Shown here piece after piece: positions 46,059 through 54,992 of a stretch of DNA of 59,561 nt. The DNA is from an uncultured Paracoccaceae bacterium (GTDB lineage Bacteria; Pseudomonadota; Alphaproteobacteria; Rhodobacterales; Rhodobacteraceae), in the NCBI GenBank assembly GCA_937916485.1, contig CALFSV010000322.1, positions 1-59,561 on the forward strand. The letters are read 5' to 3'. Position numbers and translations under genes: made by a program. Every line of letters starts with the position of its first letter. Within the stretch, counting starts at the first letter, position 1. The notes below the pieces were generated by a model. That model ran no database searches. It worked only from the letters and a program-made list of their open reading frames with translations, and had not been told where the DNA came from.

Positions 46059-49012
46059 GACAGATCCTCAGGCGTGATTTCGGTTGTATCGTCCCATTCG
46101 CCATATCGGGACAGATGGTCATAGTCGCTGGCGTATTTCATGAGTTTCGGCGTCATCCGGGCCGTGTAGCCCCGGGAATGAACGGCCCATCGTTGCATCA
46201 GGACGCGCAATTCGTTCCATACAACAGCGGTGGGAACATCCTCCAGCGGGGCCGGGACCAGAACCTGGGGTGTCAGCCCGATATAGGTGGCGGTAAGCGT
46301 TCTTGCCGTTTCCAGACCCTCAAAACCGCCTTGATCGACGATTGCCGCCTCAAGCAAGAGCTGCTTTTCAAAGGTCTTCTGCTCTTTCTCGCTTGGTGGG
46401 GTGCCGGTCTTGTAGTCATAGATCAGCGCGTCACCCTCGGCCGTAACGTCAATGCGGTCGGCCTTGGCCGTCAGTGTAAACAATGGGTCGGTCATAGAGG
46501 CACTACCGGTCTTCTCCAGCAGGAATGGAGTGCCTTTGGCTTGCCGCTCAATCTCGGTTTCCAGGAACCAGGCTGCGAAGCGTTCCACTTTCGCCTGCCA
46601 GATATGCCGGGTTGTGGGCCATGGGCATTCCTGCTCAAGGATCTGCGCAGCAACGTTCAGAAGTGCCGCTTCCGCGCCTGGGCCATCCGGCGAAACGCCC
46701 GCTTTCAGATAGGTCTCAAAAATCTTGTGAAGGACAGTGCCGCGCAACGGCGCGTCGGCGGATCGGGTCAGAGGGTCAAGTGCCCGCAGCCCAAGCGTCT
46801 TTTCGGCATAGATCGAATAGGGGTCACGGATCAGCCGTCCTATGGCTGTCACTGACAGAACCTTGGGCCGCACCTTAACGGGAGGCATTGGTGACGGACG
46901 TGGGGCCGGGTCCTGTCGTGGGGCATCAGACAGGGCGAGGGCGGCGACAATCCATGGCCGACCGCGATCCTCCATGTCGCTAAGGCCTTTAGGCCCTTCC
47001 TGCTCGGGCAGTCCGCGCAACAGGTTGGTCAGCCGGTTGATCCAGCGGGACGGGACGGTGTCGGCGTCATCACTGCGCACGGATCGTGTTATCCAGACCT
47101 CGGGTCCGGCGACGGCCTGCATATAGTCATGGGCTGACAGTCCAATGCGCCTTTCGGGCAATAACAGACCCGCTTTTTGACGCAAAGCCCGGTTCAGCCA
47201 AGGGTCCGGGGCAGGTGCTTCCGGCCATACCCCTTCGTTCATCCCGGCAAGGATCGTCAGGTCAGCGCGTTGCACCCGCGCCTCAAGGGTGCCCCAGATC
47301 AGGACCTGCGGATGTCCCCGATCTCGGTCGCGCACCTCTTGTCCGGAAATTACGCTATAGAACAAGGCGGCATAATCCCGCGCGTTCAGGATGCCGCCTG
47401 CCTCTGCATGGTCTTGCAAAGCGGTGCAGATTTCGCGGGCACTGCGCCCTGCGGCCTCTTTCCAAAGTTCGCCTGCGCCCAATCCATCGGGGCCCGCACC
47501 ACCCGGTCCGGCGGACAGTGCCTCGGCGAGAGACAGATGCTCTGCCAAATGATCGGTAAGACTGCGCTCTTCGACAATAACCCTGTCTGACAGGTGCTTC
47601 CCCAGCCATGCTGCCCAACTGGACCGACCGGGGTCGTTCTCACCGGTCTTTTCCGCCCATTTGGCAAAGGTTGACGCATCGGGAAAGGCCGGCCCCTCTC
47701 GCCGCAAGTAGCGTTCCAGTTCCCGGGTCCGCAAGAGGTGCTGGTTTCTGGCGTCCTGACCTGAATTGCAAAGCGGATGCTTGAGCAAGGACAACAGGGG
47801 TTCGGCGGTCAGACGCTCGCCGAACAGGGCGGCGACCTGGCGCAGAAACCGTCCCGGCGGCAACAGGGCGAGGGGTTGGCCTGCGCTATCATCGGGTACG
47901 ATGTCCCAACGATCCAACGCGGCGGCAACTTGCCGGGTCAATGTTCTGTCCGGTGTGATAAGAGCCGCGGTCACCCCATCCTCCACGGCCTGCCTGAGCC
48001 GGATCGCGATCGCCTCGGCCTCAATGCGGGGGGAGGGGGCTTCCAGAAGCGTAAGGCCCTGTGTTGCCGAGACCAGGTCGCCAAGATTGGGCCCTTCGGC
48101 GTGCCACTGGTCCGTCACCGGGGCGGGGCGAAGCGATAGCGATATAAGCCGGTTACGTGCGACCGACGGAGGCTCTACATCCGTCCACGGCCTAACATCC
48201 GCTTGGGTAAGGTCCAGACGGTCCATCAGGCTGCGAAAGCGGAATTGGGGGTGGTCTTCACCTGTCAGTGCATCGTCCAACCTGTCCCAAACCGGGCCCG
48301 GCATATGATAGTCAAAGCCTGGCAGGATCACGGCCCCTTGCGGCAGCCGGGCGACAGCATCCAGCAGGAGGGCCGTCGCCCCCCGCGACCCGGTCGAGCC
48401 TGCGACCAGAATAGGGTCTGCCGGCGGCGTCATTGTCCACTTTGCTGCAAGCCGTTCGACGATAAGGCGTTGCCGTCGTTCTGGGTCCGGTGCGTCGTCG
48501 CTGGGGCCGAAGTAGCGTTGCGCGATGTCGAGGAAAGATAGCGTCCTGGCCCAATGTCCGGACTGGTCCGAGATATCCAGGGACACGACCGTTTCTGGCC
48601 CGACCCCTTCGCCCTGCATTTCATCCATCAGACGGGCGAGGCTGTCTGACAGGTCGAACAGAGCCGACTTAGGCGCAAGATCGGGGTTTTTTTCAAGCAG
48701 TGCGGCCACCAGTTGCGACAATTCCAACCGCCTGCGAAGGGGGTTCGCCGGCAGGGGAAGGTCGCTTTCGGCAGGATCACTGGAAAGGTCCGCGATCAGC
48801 CGGATGCGGGGAAGCAGTCTGGCGGGACCGGCGTCAAAGACATCTCGGACCCGCCGCTGCATCCTGCGGGTGTTGACGAACAGGGTAACACGCGCAAGCG
48901 CTTCGACCGGCTGGTCTGCCATGCGTGAAAGTAAGCCGTCAACAAGGGCTTCGGCAAAGTCGACGCCGGGGGGCAATGCGAACAGGCGGGGGGAAGGACC
49001 GTCAATGAACAT
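46055..49012 (-). CDS. addB: AddB nuclease subunit, alphaproteobacterial type
   Basis: 985 residues. A degenerate UvrD-like fold in the first ~650 residues serves as Chi scanning/structural scaffold. The C-terminal nuclease shows IYDYKTGTPP (D866, K868). The last stretch reads YDHLSRYGEW where iron-sulfur versions have a three-cysteine knuckle, so no 4Fe-4S cluster is expected here. It starts inside the end of the nucleotidyltransferase gene (11-base overlap) and is coupled to addA. Confidence 0.92.
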   Translation of the reverse strand: MFIDGPSPRLFALPPGVDFAEALVDGLLSRMADQPVEALARVTLFVNTRRMQRRVRDVFDAGPARLLPRIRLIADLSSDPAESDLPLPANPLRRRLELSQLVAALLEKNPDLAPKSALFDLSDSLARLMDEMQGEGVGPETVVSLDISDQSGHWARTLSFLDIAQRYFGPSDDAPDPERRQRLIVERLAAKWTMTPPADPILVAGSTGSRGATALLLDAVARLPQGAVILPGFDYHMPGPVWDRLDDALTGEDHPQFRFRSLMDRLDLTQADVRPWTDVEPPSVARNRLISLSLRPAPVTDQWHAEGPNLGDLVSATQGLTLLEAPSPRIEAEAIAIRLRQAVEDGVTAALITPDRTLTRQVAAALDRWDIVPDDSAGQPLALLPPGRFLRQVAALFGERLTAEPLLSLLKHPLCNSGQDARNQHLLRTRELERYLRREGPAFPDASTFAKWAEKTGENDPGRSSWAAWLGKHLSDRVIVEERSLTDHLAEHLSLAEALSAGPGGAGPDGLGAGELWKEAAGRSAREICTALQDHAEAGGILNARDYAALFYSVISGQEVRDRDRGHPQVLIWGTLEARVQRADLTILAGMNEGVWPEAPAPDPWLNRALRQKAGLLLPERRIGLSAHDYMQAVAGPEVWITRSVRSDDADTVPSRWINRLTNLLRGLPEQEGPKGLSDMEDRGRPWIVAALALSDAPRQDPAPRPSPMPPVKVRPKVLSVTAIGRLIRDPYSIYAEKTLGLRALDPLTRSADAPLRGTVLHKIFETYLKAGVSPDGPGAEAALLNVAAQILEQECPWPTTRHIWQAKVERFAAWFLETEIERQAKGTPFLLEKTGSASMTDPLFTLTAKADRIDVTAEGDALIYDYKTGTPPSEKEQKTFEKQLLLEAAIVDQGGFEGLETARTLTATYIGLTPQVLVPAPLEDVPTAVVWNELRVLMQRWAVHSRGYTARMTPKLMKYASDYDHLSRYGEWDDTTEITPEDLS

Positions 49013-49697
49013 CTGAACCTCTCAACAGGGCCTCAGCCAAAGGCAGGCTCTCTGGCTGGCCGACATCACACCAACGACCGCTATGGACGGCACCGTAAAG
49101 GGTACCCTTCCGCAACATATCATCCCATAGCCGGTTCAGGGAAAAAACAGGGTCCTGAATTGTGGATAAACCATCAGTCCGGATGATCTGGGCGCCAGAA
49201 TACACAAGACCGGCCCCGCGGCTCAACCGCCCTTCCTCATCTACAAGAAAGTCACCCAGCCCCTTGTGACCAAGGGCATTTTCACGAGGGATCAACAACA
49301 AAAGCCCGTCCATCCGGTCGTCGTCCCAACCATTGACCAGGGTTCTGAGAGGGTTTGGCCCATCCCAGACGGCATCACTGTTCAGTGTAAAGACAGGACC
49401 CTCGCCAAGCAGTGGCAGGGCCTTCTTCAACCCGCCCCCCGTTTCGCGCAACATGTCGGATTCGTCGGACAGGACAACACCGGAACCTGCAAGGTGGTGT
49501 CGCAAAAGGTCGCCGAGGTAATGCAAGTTGGCGACGCAGTTCAGAGGCGCAACCGCCGGGTCCCTTGTCAGGTCGAGGGCGTGGTCGATCAGCGCCCTGC
49601 CCCCAACTTCGATCAGGGGCTTTGGGCGGTCTTTCGTCAAAGCACCCATCCGCGTGCCGCGTCCGGCCGCAAAGATCATGATCGCCTTTGGAGTCAT
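49002..49697 (-). CDS. Sugar-phosphate nucleotidyltransferase, MurU-like
   Basis: 231 residues. The N-terminal signature FAAGRGTRMGAL...KPLIEVGG is the GlmU/RmlA-type nucleotidyltransferase, and LNSDAVW holds the metal Asp. Its pairing with an aminoglycoside-phosphotransferase-like kinase directly upstream is that of the AmgK-MurU route, in which MurNAc from wall turnover is phosphorylated and then made into UDP-MurNAc. That assignment is by context; a generic sugar-1-phosphate nucleotidyltransferase is possible. It overlaps the kinase by ATGA. Confidence 0.82.
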   Translation of the reverse strand: MTPKAIMIFAAGRGTRMGALTKDRPKPLIEVGGRALIDHALDLTRDPAVAPLNCVANLHYLGDLLRHHLAGSGVVLSDESDMLRETGGGLKKALPLLGEGPVFTLNSDAVWDGPNPLRTLVNGWDDDRMDGLLLLIPRENALGHKGLGDFLVDEEGRLSRGAGLVYSGAQIIRTDGLSTIQDPVFSLNRLWDDMLRKGTLYGAVHSGRWCDVGQPESLPLAEALLRGSDVH

Positions 49698-50656
49698 ATG
49701 GCGCCGTCCTGCAGCAAAGGCGACATGATCCGCGACAGGTCGCCCAGTTCGGGATGTGACAGGTCCAGTCGAAGATGTCTTATGACGCGGGGCATCAGGG
49801 TGCGGTAGTGAACCTTGCCATCGCGCTGGGCAAGGCGGGCAAAAATCCCAAGTATACGCAGGTTCCTTTGCACACCGAGAATAGCGCAGGCTGATGTTAC
49901 CTGATCAACCGTCTTGCCGCTGCCTGCAGCGAAACGCCGGATCATTTCGGCGCAAACGTCTGGACTGACATCTCTTCGGGCATCGCGCAGGAGTGAGACA
50001 AGATCATACTCGGGTGCGGCCAAGAAGGCGTCCTGAAAATCCAGGATCCCAATCCGGTCAGTCCCCCCCTTTTGCGGCCGCCAGATCAGGTTCTGTGCAT
50101 GAAAGTCGCGCAACGCCAGGCAGGTCGGTTCACCGCTCACCGCCGCAAAGGACGTCTGCAAGGCGGCGCGAACCTCACGGCGCAGGGCTTCGGGGACTTG
50201 CGGCAGATACCACTCGAACAATGGGTCGATCATCACGCTGGCGACTTCGGGGGAAAGTGCCGATAATCCCTTTGGTGGCGCATGCTGTGACACTGCTAAA
50301 AGAACGTCAATTGCAGTGGAATAGAGACGACTTTCGTCCTCTGGCTGATGAAGAAGCCATGTGGCAAGATCATCGTTACCGAGATCTTCTAACAAGAGGA
50401 AACGGTTCGATTCCTCCAGCGCCAGCACCTTGGGCGGGCATAGCCCGATGTCCATCAGATGCGTGTCGATCCGCAGAAACGGGGGAACCTGGGTTTGGGC
50501 GTCTGGACCTGCATCCATAAGGATGACTGTTGCGCCGCGAGGGCCGATTAACCGAGCGTAGCGGCGGGAAGATGCATCTCCGGCAAGCCAGTTCAACGAC
50601 CAGTTATCATAGCCTGCCGTTTCTAGAAATCGGGCAAGGTCCGACGGTTCCGTCAC
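49694..50656 (-). CDS. Phosphotransferase, AmgK-like sugar kinase
   Basis: 320 residues from a GTG at 50656, sharing GTGA with the tsaE stop; longer frames upstream would overlap tsaE and are not needed. The aminoglycoside phosphotransferase fold shows LLLEDLGNDDLATWLL after the N-lobe, LRDFHAQNLIW as the catalytic loop and GILDFQDAF as the metal loop. With the MurU-like gene downstream it probably phosphorylates MurNAc/GlcNAc at the anomeric position for peptidoglycan recycling. Aminoglycoside resistance is unlikely for this context. Confidence 0.82.
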   Translation of the reverse strand: MTEPSDLARFLETAGYDNWSLNWLAGDASSRRYARLIGPRGATVILMDAGPDAQTQVPPFLRIDTHLMDIGLCPPKVLALEESNRFLLLEDLGNDDLATWLLHQPEDESRLYSTAIDVLLAVSQHAPPKGLSALSPEVASVMIDPLFEWYLPQVPEALRREVRAALQTSFAAVSGEPTCLALRDFHAQNLIWRPQKGGTDRIGILDFQDAFLAAPEYDLVSLLRDARRDVSPDVCAEMIRRFAAGSGKTVDQVTSACAILGVQRNLRILGIFARLAQRDGKVHYRTLMPRVIRHLRLDLSHPELGDLSRIMSPLLQDGAI

Positions 50657-51117
50657 GTCAGGCCCTCCAACCGGTGGGCCCAGGATTGTGGGCCGCTCAC
50701 CTCTACCCGATGGGCGTCGGGACCGGCCTCGAACGCAAGTCTCAAAGCGTTTCCGGGTGCGAGATTGCCAAGCCTGTCCGGCCACTCAATAAGGCAGATC
50801 GCCGTTTCGAAGGCTTCGTCAAGGCCGAGTTCGAGGGCTTCGTCGCTGCTGTGCAGCCGGTACAGATCGCAATGCCAAATGTCGCCATCTTCGTGCGGAT
50901 AGGTCTGCACGATGGTGAATGTCGGGGACGGCACGTCTTCGAATGGATTGGTGAGCCGGGCTCGGATAAGGGCCCGGGCAAATGCCGATTTTCCGGCCCC
51001 GATCGCACCGGACAAAAGCAGAGTATCGCCGCGTTTCAGGTGTGGGGCGACAGCCCCGGCCCAGTCGGCGGTTTCAGCTTCGGTCGCAAAGGAAAATGAG
51101 CCAAGGTGTAGGTGCAT
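50653..51117 (-). CDS. tsaE: tRNA threonylcarbamoyladenosine protein TsaE
   Basis: 154 residues from the ATG at 51117 (MHLHLGSFSF); longer frames upstream overlap the next gene. Walker A is GAIGAGKSAFA (37-47), preceded by LKRGDTLLLSG; SPTFTIVQTY and HCDLYRLHSSDEALELGLDE are family segments, and LIEWPDRL closes the ATPase. TsaE assists the TsaBD complex in t6A synthesis. It lies 58 bases downstream of the PAS gene and is coupled to the kinase by GTGA. Confidence 0.93.
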   Translation of the reverse strand: MHLHLGSFSFATEAETADWAGAVAPHLKRGDTLLLSGAIGAGKSAFARALIRARLTNPFEDVPSPTFTIVQTYPHEDGDIWHCDLYRLHSSDEALELGLDEAFETAICLIEWPDRLGNLAPGNALRLAFEAGPDAHRVEVSGPQSWAHRLEGLT

Positions 51118-51175
51118 TGGGACAGGATATGGCTCTGGTTCCTGCTCGCAAGGCGAAAACCCGGTGCGACCAATG

Positions 51176-52762
51176 TTATGCGTAGCGAACCTTGCTATCG
51201 GCCTGGTCGTCGGGGGCCATGTGCGCCTCTCCTTCTTGGTCTGCGGCAACGGGATTGCAGAGCCGGATCATCGTCATCCCTCCCTCCAGCGGTGTCGCGG
51301 TCACTAGGATGGGTGGACAGCCTGGCATCGGGATTTTTTCCCGAAATTCGGGGCGGGGCGAGGTGCCCTGGGCCAACTCAACTAGCCTGTCCCAGGCGGG
51401 AGAAGGGTTAGACAGGCCTCGCCAGCGGGTCACTTCATCCGTGATCCGGGCGTCACTCATGCCGTCAGCACGGCCACCCCAGGTTGCGAGGTAGCTCGCA
51501 TTTCTTGTGACCATCCGACCGGTTGGCGAAAACACGACGATTGCGTCCTGGATCGTGTCGATGACGCCTTGCGCTGTTTCAATCTCGGATCTGAAGCGCC
51601 GCTTCAGGGAGACCTCTTCCGAGATATCTTCGAACATGAGTGCGACGGCGCCATCCGGGTGAGGCCGTCCTGTCACAAGATATGTCTGTCCTCCTGGCAG
51701 GGTCCAGTTTTCGCGGTAGTTTCCACTTTCTGCCGCAGCCTCAAGCGCGACCATTTGATCGCGCCAACTGGCGTAATCTTTGGGCACCGGGATCATGTTG
51801 AGGTCACGCAACTGGTCCAGAACCGCCCGGATCGGCGGTCGAGAGGACAGAAAACCTGGCGGTAGACCCGTGAGGTTGATCAACGCCGGGTTGAACATGA
51901 CCAGATCCCGCCCCCGGTCAAAGACGGCGATGCCCGTGGAAAGGTTTGCAAAGGTCTTGGTCAAGGTTTGAACGAACAGCCTGCCTTGCGTTTCAGCTGC
52001 CACGGTGGCATCGGCATCTACCGCGAAATGAAGTGTCTCTGTGCCATGTGGGAGGCTGGAGATATCGAACCATTTCGGCTCTGCCTCAGTGGGAGTGTGG
52101 ACAGACAGCCGCCTGACCTGCGGCGTCGACTGGTGACCCGCAAAAGTCGGAAAGAGGGCGACGGGCGGCCAGTTATGCGCGGTCTCTTCGGCCCCCGACG
52201 TAACCTGCCCGGCCAGAGTAAGGTAGGCCCGGTTGACCCAACTGATCTCGCCGGTCTCGGCTTCTATCCACATTAGTTGCGGAGCCTCTTCGGTTATGCG
52301 CCGCAGAACCCGGATCTCATCCTCGATGGCATCGAGTGCGAGGGGGTGGACGTGTGGAACATTGGCCTCAAGGTCATGAAGCGTCAGCCGAACCATAGTG
52401 TCCCAGACCTCGACCATGAGGTGGGAGGGGTCTTCGGCAAGACCGCTCGAAAACCGGCCGGATCTAAGCGTACCGTTCGCAGGATCCCGAAAATCCGAAA
52501 ACCGCCGCGACAACAACCGCATCAGACGATCCCAAGGCGGATCAAGCTTGTCCTTGTGCCACAGCAGGTGACGGGCAGAAGCGTTTGCGTCGACCAGCTC
52601 GCGATTGTCGAACAGGAATACGGCGGCCGCCTCGGCTGAAAGAGGCTTGGCTGGCGACCCAACACCCAGATGTTCCGGTTTCCACAGATACCAGACCCGC
52701 ACCAACATGACGGCAGTCGCGGCACAAAGACCAAAGTTCAGGAGGGTCGCGATCAGGGGCAC
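51176..52762 (-). CDS. PAS-domain protein lacking kinase domain
   Basis: 528 residues starting at GTG 52762. One N-terminal membrane helix (LIATLLNFGLCAATAVMLV) is followed by three PAS-like regions: AVFLFDNRELVDANASA (~45-65), QLMWIEAETGEISWVNRAY (~160-180) and GIAVFDRGRDLVMFNPALI (~285-305), plus a fourth AIVVFSPTGRMVTRNASYL (~420-440). After this the protein ends without a DHp helix or an HATPase domain. In Caulobacter the gene in the position upstream of tsaE is divL, which does have a C-terminal kinase-like part. This protein may be a shortened DivL-like signalling scaffold. Confidence 0.72.
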   Translation of the reverse strand: MPLIATLLNFGLCAATAVMLVRVWYLWKPEHLGVGSPAKPLSAEAAAVFLFDNRELVDANASARHLLWHKDKLDPPWDRLMRLLSRRFSDFRDPANGTLRSGRFSSGLAEDPSHLMVEVWDTMVRLTLHDLEANVPHVHPLALDAIEDEIRVLRRITEEAPQLMWIEAETGEISWVNRAYLTLAGQVTSGAEETAHNWPPVALFPTFAGHQSTPQVRRLSVHTPTEAEPKWFDISSLPHGTETLHFAVDADATVAAETQGRLFVQTLTKTFANLSTGIAVFDRGRDLVMFNPALINLTGLPPGFLSSRPPIRAVLDQLRDLNMIPVPKDYASWRDQMVALEAAAESGNYRENWTLPGGQTYLVTGRPHPDGAVALMFEDISEEVSLKRRFRSEIETAQGVIDTIQDAIVVFSPTGRMVTRNASYLATWGGRADGMSDARITDEVTRWRGLSNPSPAWDRLVELAQGTSPRPEFREKIPMPGCPPILVTATPLEGGMTMIRLCNPVAADQEGEAHMAPDDQADSKVRYA

Positions 52763-52831
52763 AATTGATTCCGCCGTCGGGAGTGGACTGCACCTTTGTG
52801 ACCTGGTCGAGGTTAATTCTTGATTAACCCG

Positions 52832-54196
52832 TTAGGCTCTGATGGGGACGTTTTCACCTAGTGCCTCAACCCCGGCGGGCTCGATCATGGCCCTTGGCCA
52901 TTCCACCACGACCATTGCGCCACCTTGTTCGTTGGCGCCGGAGTTAGAGAAGCTCAGCCGCGCGCCGGATCGTTCGAGAAGGGTCTTTGCTATGAACAGA
53001 CCCAGACCCATCCCTTCGTAGCCTGGTCGCTTTTGCCGATCGTCCTGGGTCCGACGGCGTCCGACAAAGGGGTCCCCAATGCGGGCGATGATCGACTGAG
53101 GAAACCCCATCCCGTCGTCTTCGATCCGAATGGTCACCGTATCGGACGTCCAGGTGGAGTCGATCTCAACTCTGGTATCGGCGAAGTCGACGGCATTCTG
53201 GATCAGGTTGCGTAGGCCGTGGACGATCTCGGGCCGTCGAAAGATCACGGGCTGTCGAAGGTCGTCGTCACCTGTCGGCGCAACGGCAAATACGACCGAC
53301 TTTCCCCGGTTCATATGGGGTTCAGCGGCCTCGCGGACCACTGTTTCAAGTGGGGCCTGGCGCAGGTGAAGGTCCTCTTTTCCGGCCCGGCCCATCGACA
53401 GGAGGATATCCCGGCACCGGTCTGCCTGAGAGCGGATCAGCTCCGCGTCTTCGCGAAGTTCGGGCATATCTTCAAGCTCTTCGATCAGCTCGCTTGAGAC
53501 GAGCTTGATCGTGGCCAGCGGTGTTCCAAGTTCGTGCGCGGCGGCAGCGACGACGCCGCCAAGGTCTGTCAGCTTCTGCTCGCGGGCAAGGGCAAGTTGG
53601 GTGGCAAGCAGGGCGTCGCTCATCACGTGCATCTCGGTTGTCACCAGACGCGCATAGATCGACAGAAAGACGACCCCCGTCATGAGCGCGATCCAGAAGC
53701 CGAACAAGAAGAGCGGTGGCAAAGCCAACTCCATGCCGCTGGCATTCAGCATTGGAACGCTCCACTGGCTTAGCAGATTGATCAGAAAGATCGCCAGACA
53801 GCAAAGCAGCACCGTGCTGCGCAGGTGCAGGACCGTTGCCGCAATCGTGACGGGCGCCAACAACAACAGAGCAAACGGATTGTGTAGACCGCCGGTGAGG
53901 TAAAGCAGGATTGCCAGCTGGACCACGTCAAAGGCCAGCATCAACGTCGCCTCACGTTCTGACAGGCGCTTGTTCTCTGGGTACAGCGTAGTGAAGTAGA
54001 GGTTCGCAGCTATCGACGCACCGACCGCAAGGATGGAAGGCCCCACTTCGAATTGCAGTTGGTAGACGCCCACGGCAACCAGAATAGCGATGATCTGGCC
54101 AGCAATCGCGAACCAACGTAAAAGGACGAGAGTTCGCAGCCGGACCCAGTTGCTGCGCTGGTGGTCCTGAAACATCTGAAATTCGTTCGTGACCAT
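52832..54196 (-). CDS. regB: Redox sensor histidine kinase RegB/PrrB
   Basis: 454 residues. Six membrane helices are followed by a histidine kinase. The quinone-binding GGLHNPF (102-108) in the membrane part, the phospho-His in AAAAHELGTPLATIK (H221) and the redox Cys in QADRCRDIL (C261) match RegB, keeping the 40-residue spacing of the R. capsulatus protein (H225, C265). The ATP domain has LIQNAVDFAD and GMGLGLFIAK. Under low oxygen RegB phosphorylates RegA and switches photosynthesis, respiration and fixation genes. It is divergent from senC-regA across 112 bases, as in Rhodobacter. Confidence 0.95.
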   Translation of the reverse strand: MVTNEFQMFQDHQRSNWVRLRTLVLLRWFAIAGQIIAILVAVGVYQLQFEVGPSILAVGASIAANLYFTTLYPENKRLSEREATLMLAFDVVQLAILLYLTGGLHNPFALLLLAPVTIAATVLHLRSTVLLCCLAIFLINLLSQWSVPMLNASGMELALPPLFLFGFWIALMTGVVFLSIYARLVTTEMHVMSDALLATQLALAREQKLTDLGGVVAAAAHELGTPLATIKLVSSELIEELEDMPELREDAELIRSQADRCRDILLSMGRAGKEDLHLRQAPLETVVREAAEPHMNRGKSVVFAVAPTGDDDLRQPVIFRRPEIVHGLRNLIQNAVDFADTRVEIDSTWTSDTVTIRIEDDGMGFPQSIIARIGDPFVGRRRTQDDRQKRPGYEGMGLGLFIAKTLLERSGARLSFSNSGANEQGGAMVVVEWPRAMIEPAGVEALGENVPIRA

Positions 54197-54308
54197 CTGC
54201 TTGTCCCGGTTATGTGGCAGTCCGCCCCATTGTTATTTGGCGCAGGGTCCCCGATCAATGCGGCCAGAAGACCGGAAAGGCCAGAAGGGCCAAGAGGAGA
54301 GCCTAGCC

Positions 54309-54941
54309 ATGTCCAGAACATTCGCCTTTGCTGCTGCTGGAGTCGTTTTGGCGACCATCGCCGGAACCTGGGTGGCAACCGGCGGATTGCAGCCAAAGAG
54401 CCCGGATGCCCGGTTCGAACGCTGCAACGCAGGGGTTGTGGCGGGGGGGGACATCGGAGGCCCCTTCACGCTTGTCGACGAGAGCGGGACAACTGTGACC
54501 GATGTGGACGTGATCACTGAACCGTCGATCCTTTACTTTGGCTATACGTTTTGCCCGGACGTCTGCCCGCTGGACGCGATGCGCAACGCGCAGGCCGTCG
54601 ACATTCTGGCTGAACAGGGCATCTCAGCGACCCCGATCTTTATCACGATCGACCCCGCCCGTGACACGCCAGAGGTTTTGTCCGCCTTTACGGACAATTT
54701 CAGCGACAAGATGATCGGACTTACAGGTTCAGACGAACAGGTGGCGGCAGCGTCACAGGCCTACCGCACCTTCTTCAGCAAGCGCGACGGAGACGATCCC
54801 GAGTATTACCTGATGGATCATTCAACCTTCAGCTACATCGTTCTGCCGGACTATGGCTTTGTCGACTTCATTCGCCGGGATGATACCTCCGAAGATGTGG
54901 CGGAAAAACTGGCCTGCTATGCCGCAGCCGCTTCGAATTGA
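54309..54941 (+). CDS. senC: SCO1/SenC family copper chaperone
   Basis: 210 residues from the ATG at 54309, with GAGGAGAG ten bases upstream. An N-terminal anchor (AFAAAGVVLATIAGTWVA) is followed by a thioredoxin-like periplasmic domain with copper ligands FCPDVCP (C82, C86) and MDHSTFSY (H171). It supplies copper to the CuA site of cytochrome oxidase. Its position between regB and regA is the Rhodobacter arrangement. Confidence 0.94.
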   Translation: MSRTFAFAAAGVVLATIAGTWVATGGLQPKSPDARFERCNAGVVAGGDIGGPFTLVDESGTTVTDVDVITEPSILYFGYTFCPDVCPLDAMRNAQAVDILAEQGISATPIFITIDPARDTPEVLSAFTDNFSDKMIGLTGSDEQVAAASQAYRTFFSKRDGDDPEYYLMDHSTFSYIVLPDYGFVDFIRRDDTSEDVAEKLACYAAAASN

Positions 54942-54992
54942 CCACAAGGGGTCAACGGACTACCTCTCGGGTAGCAAACGAAAGGTCAGAAC

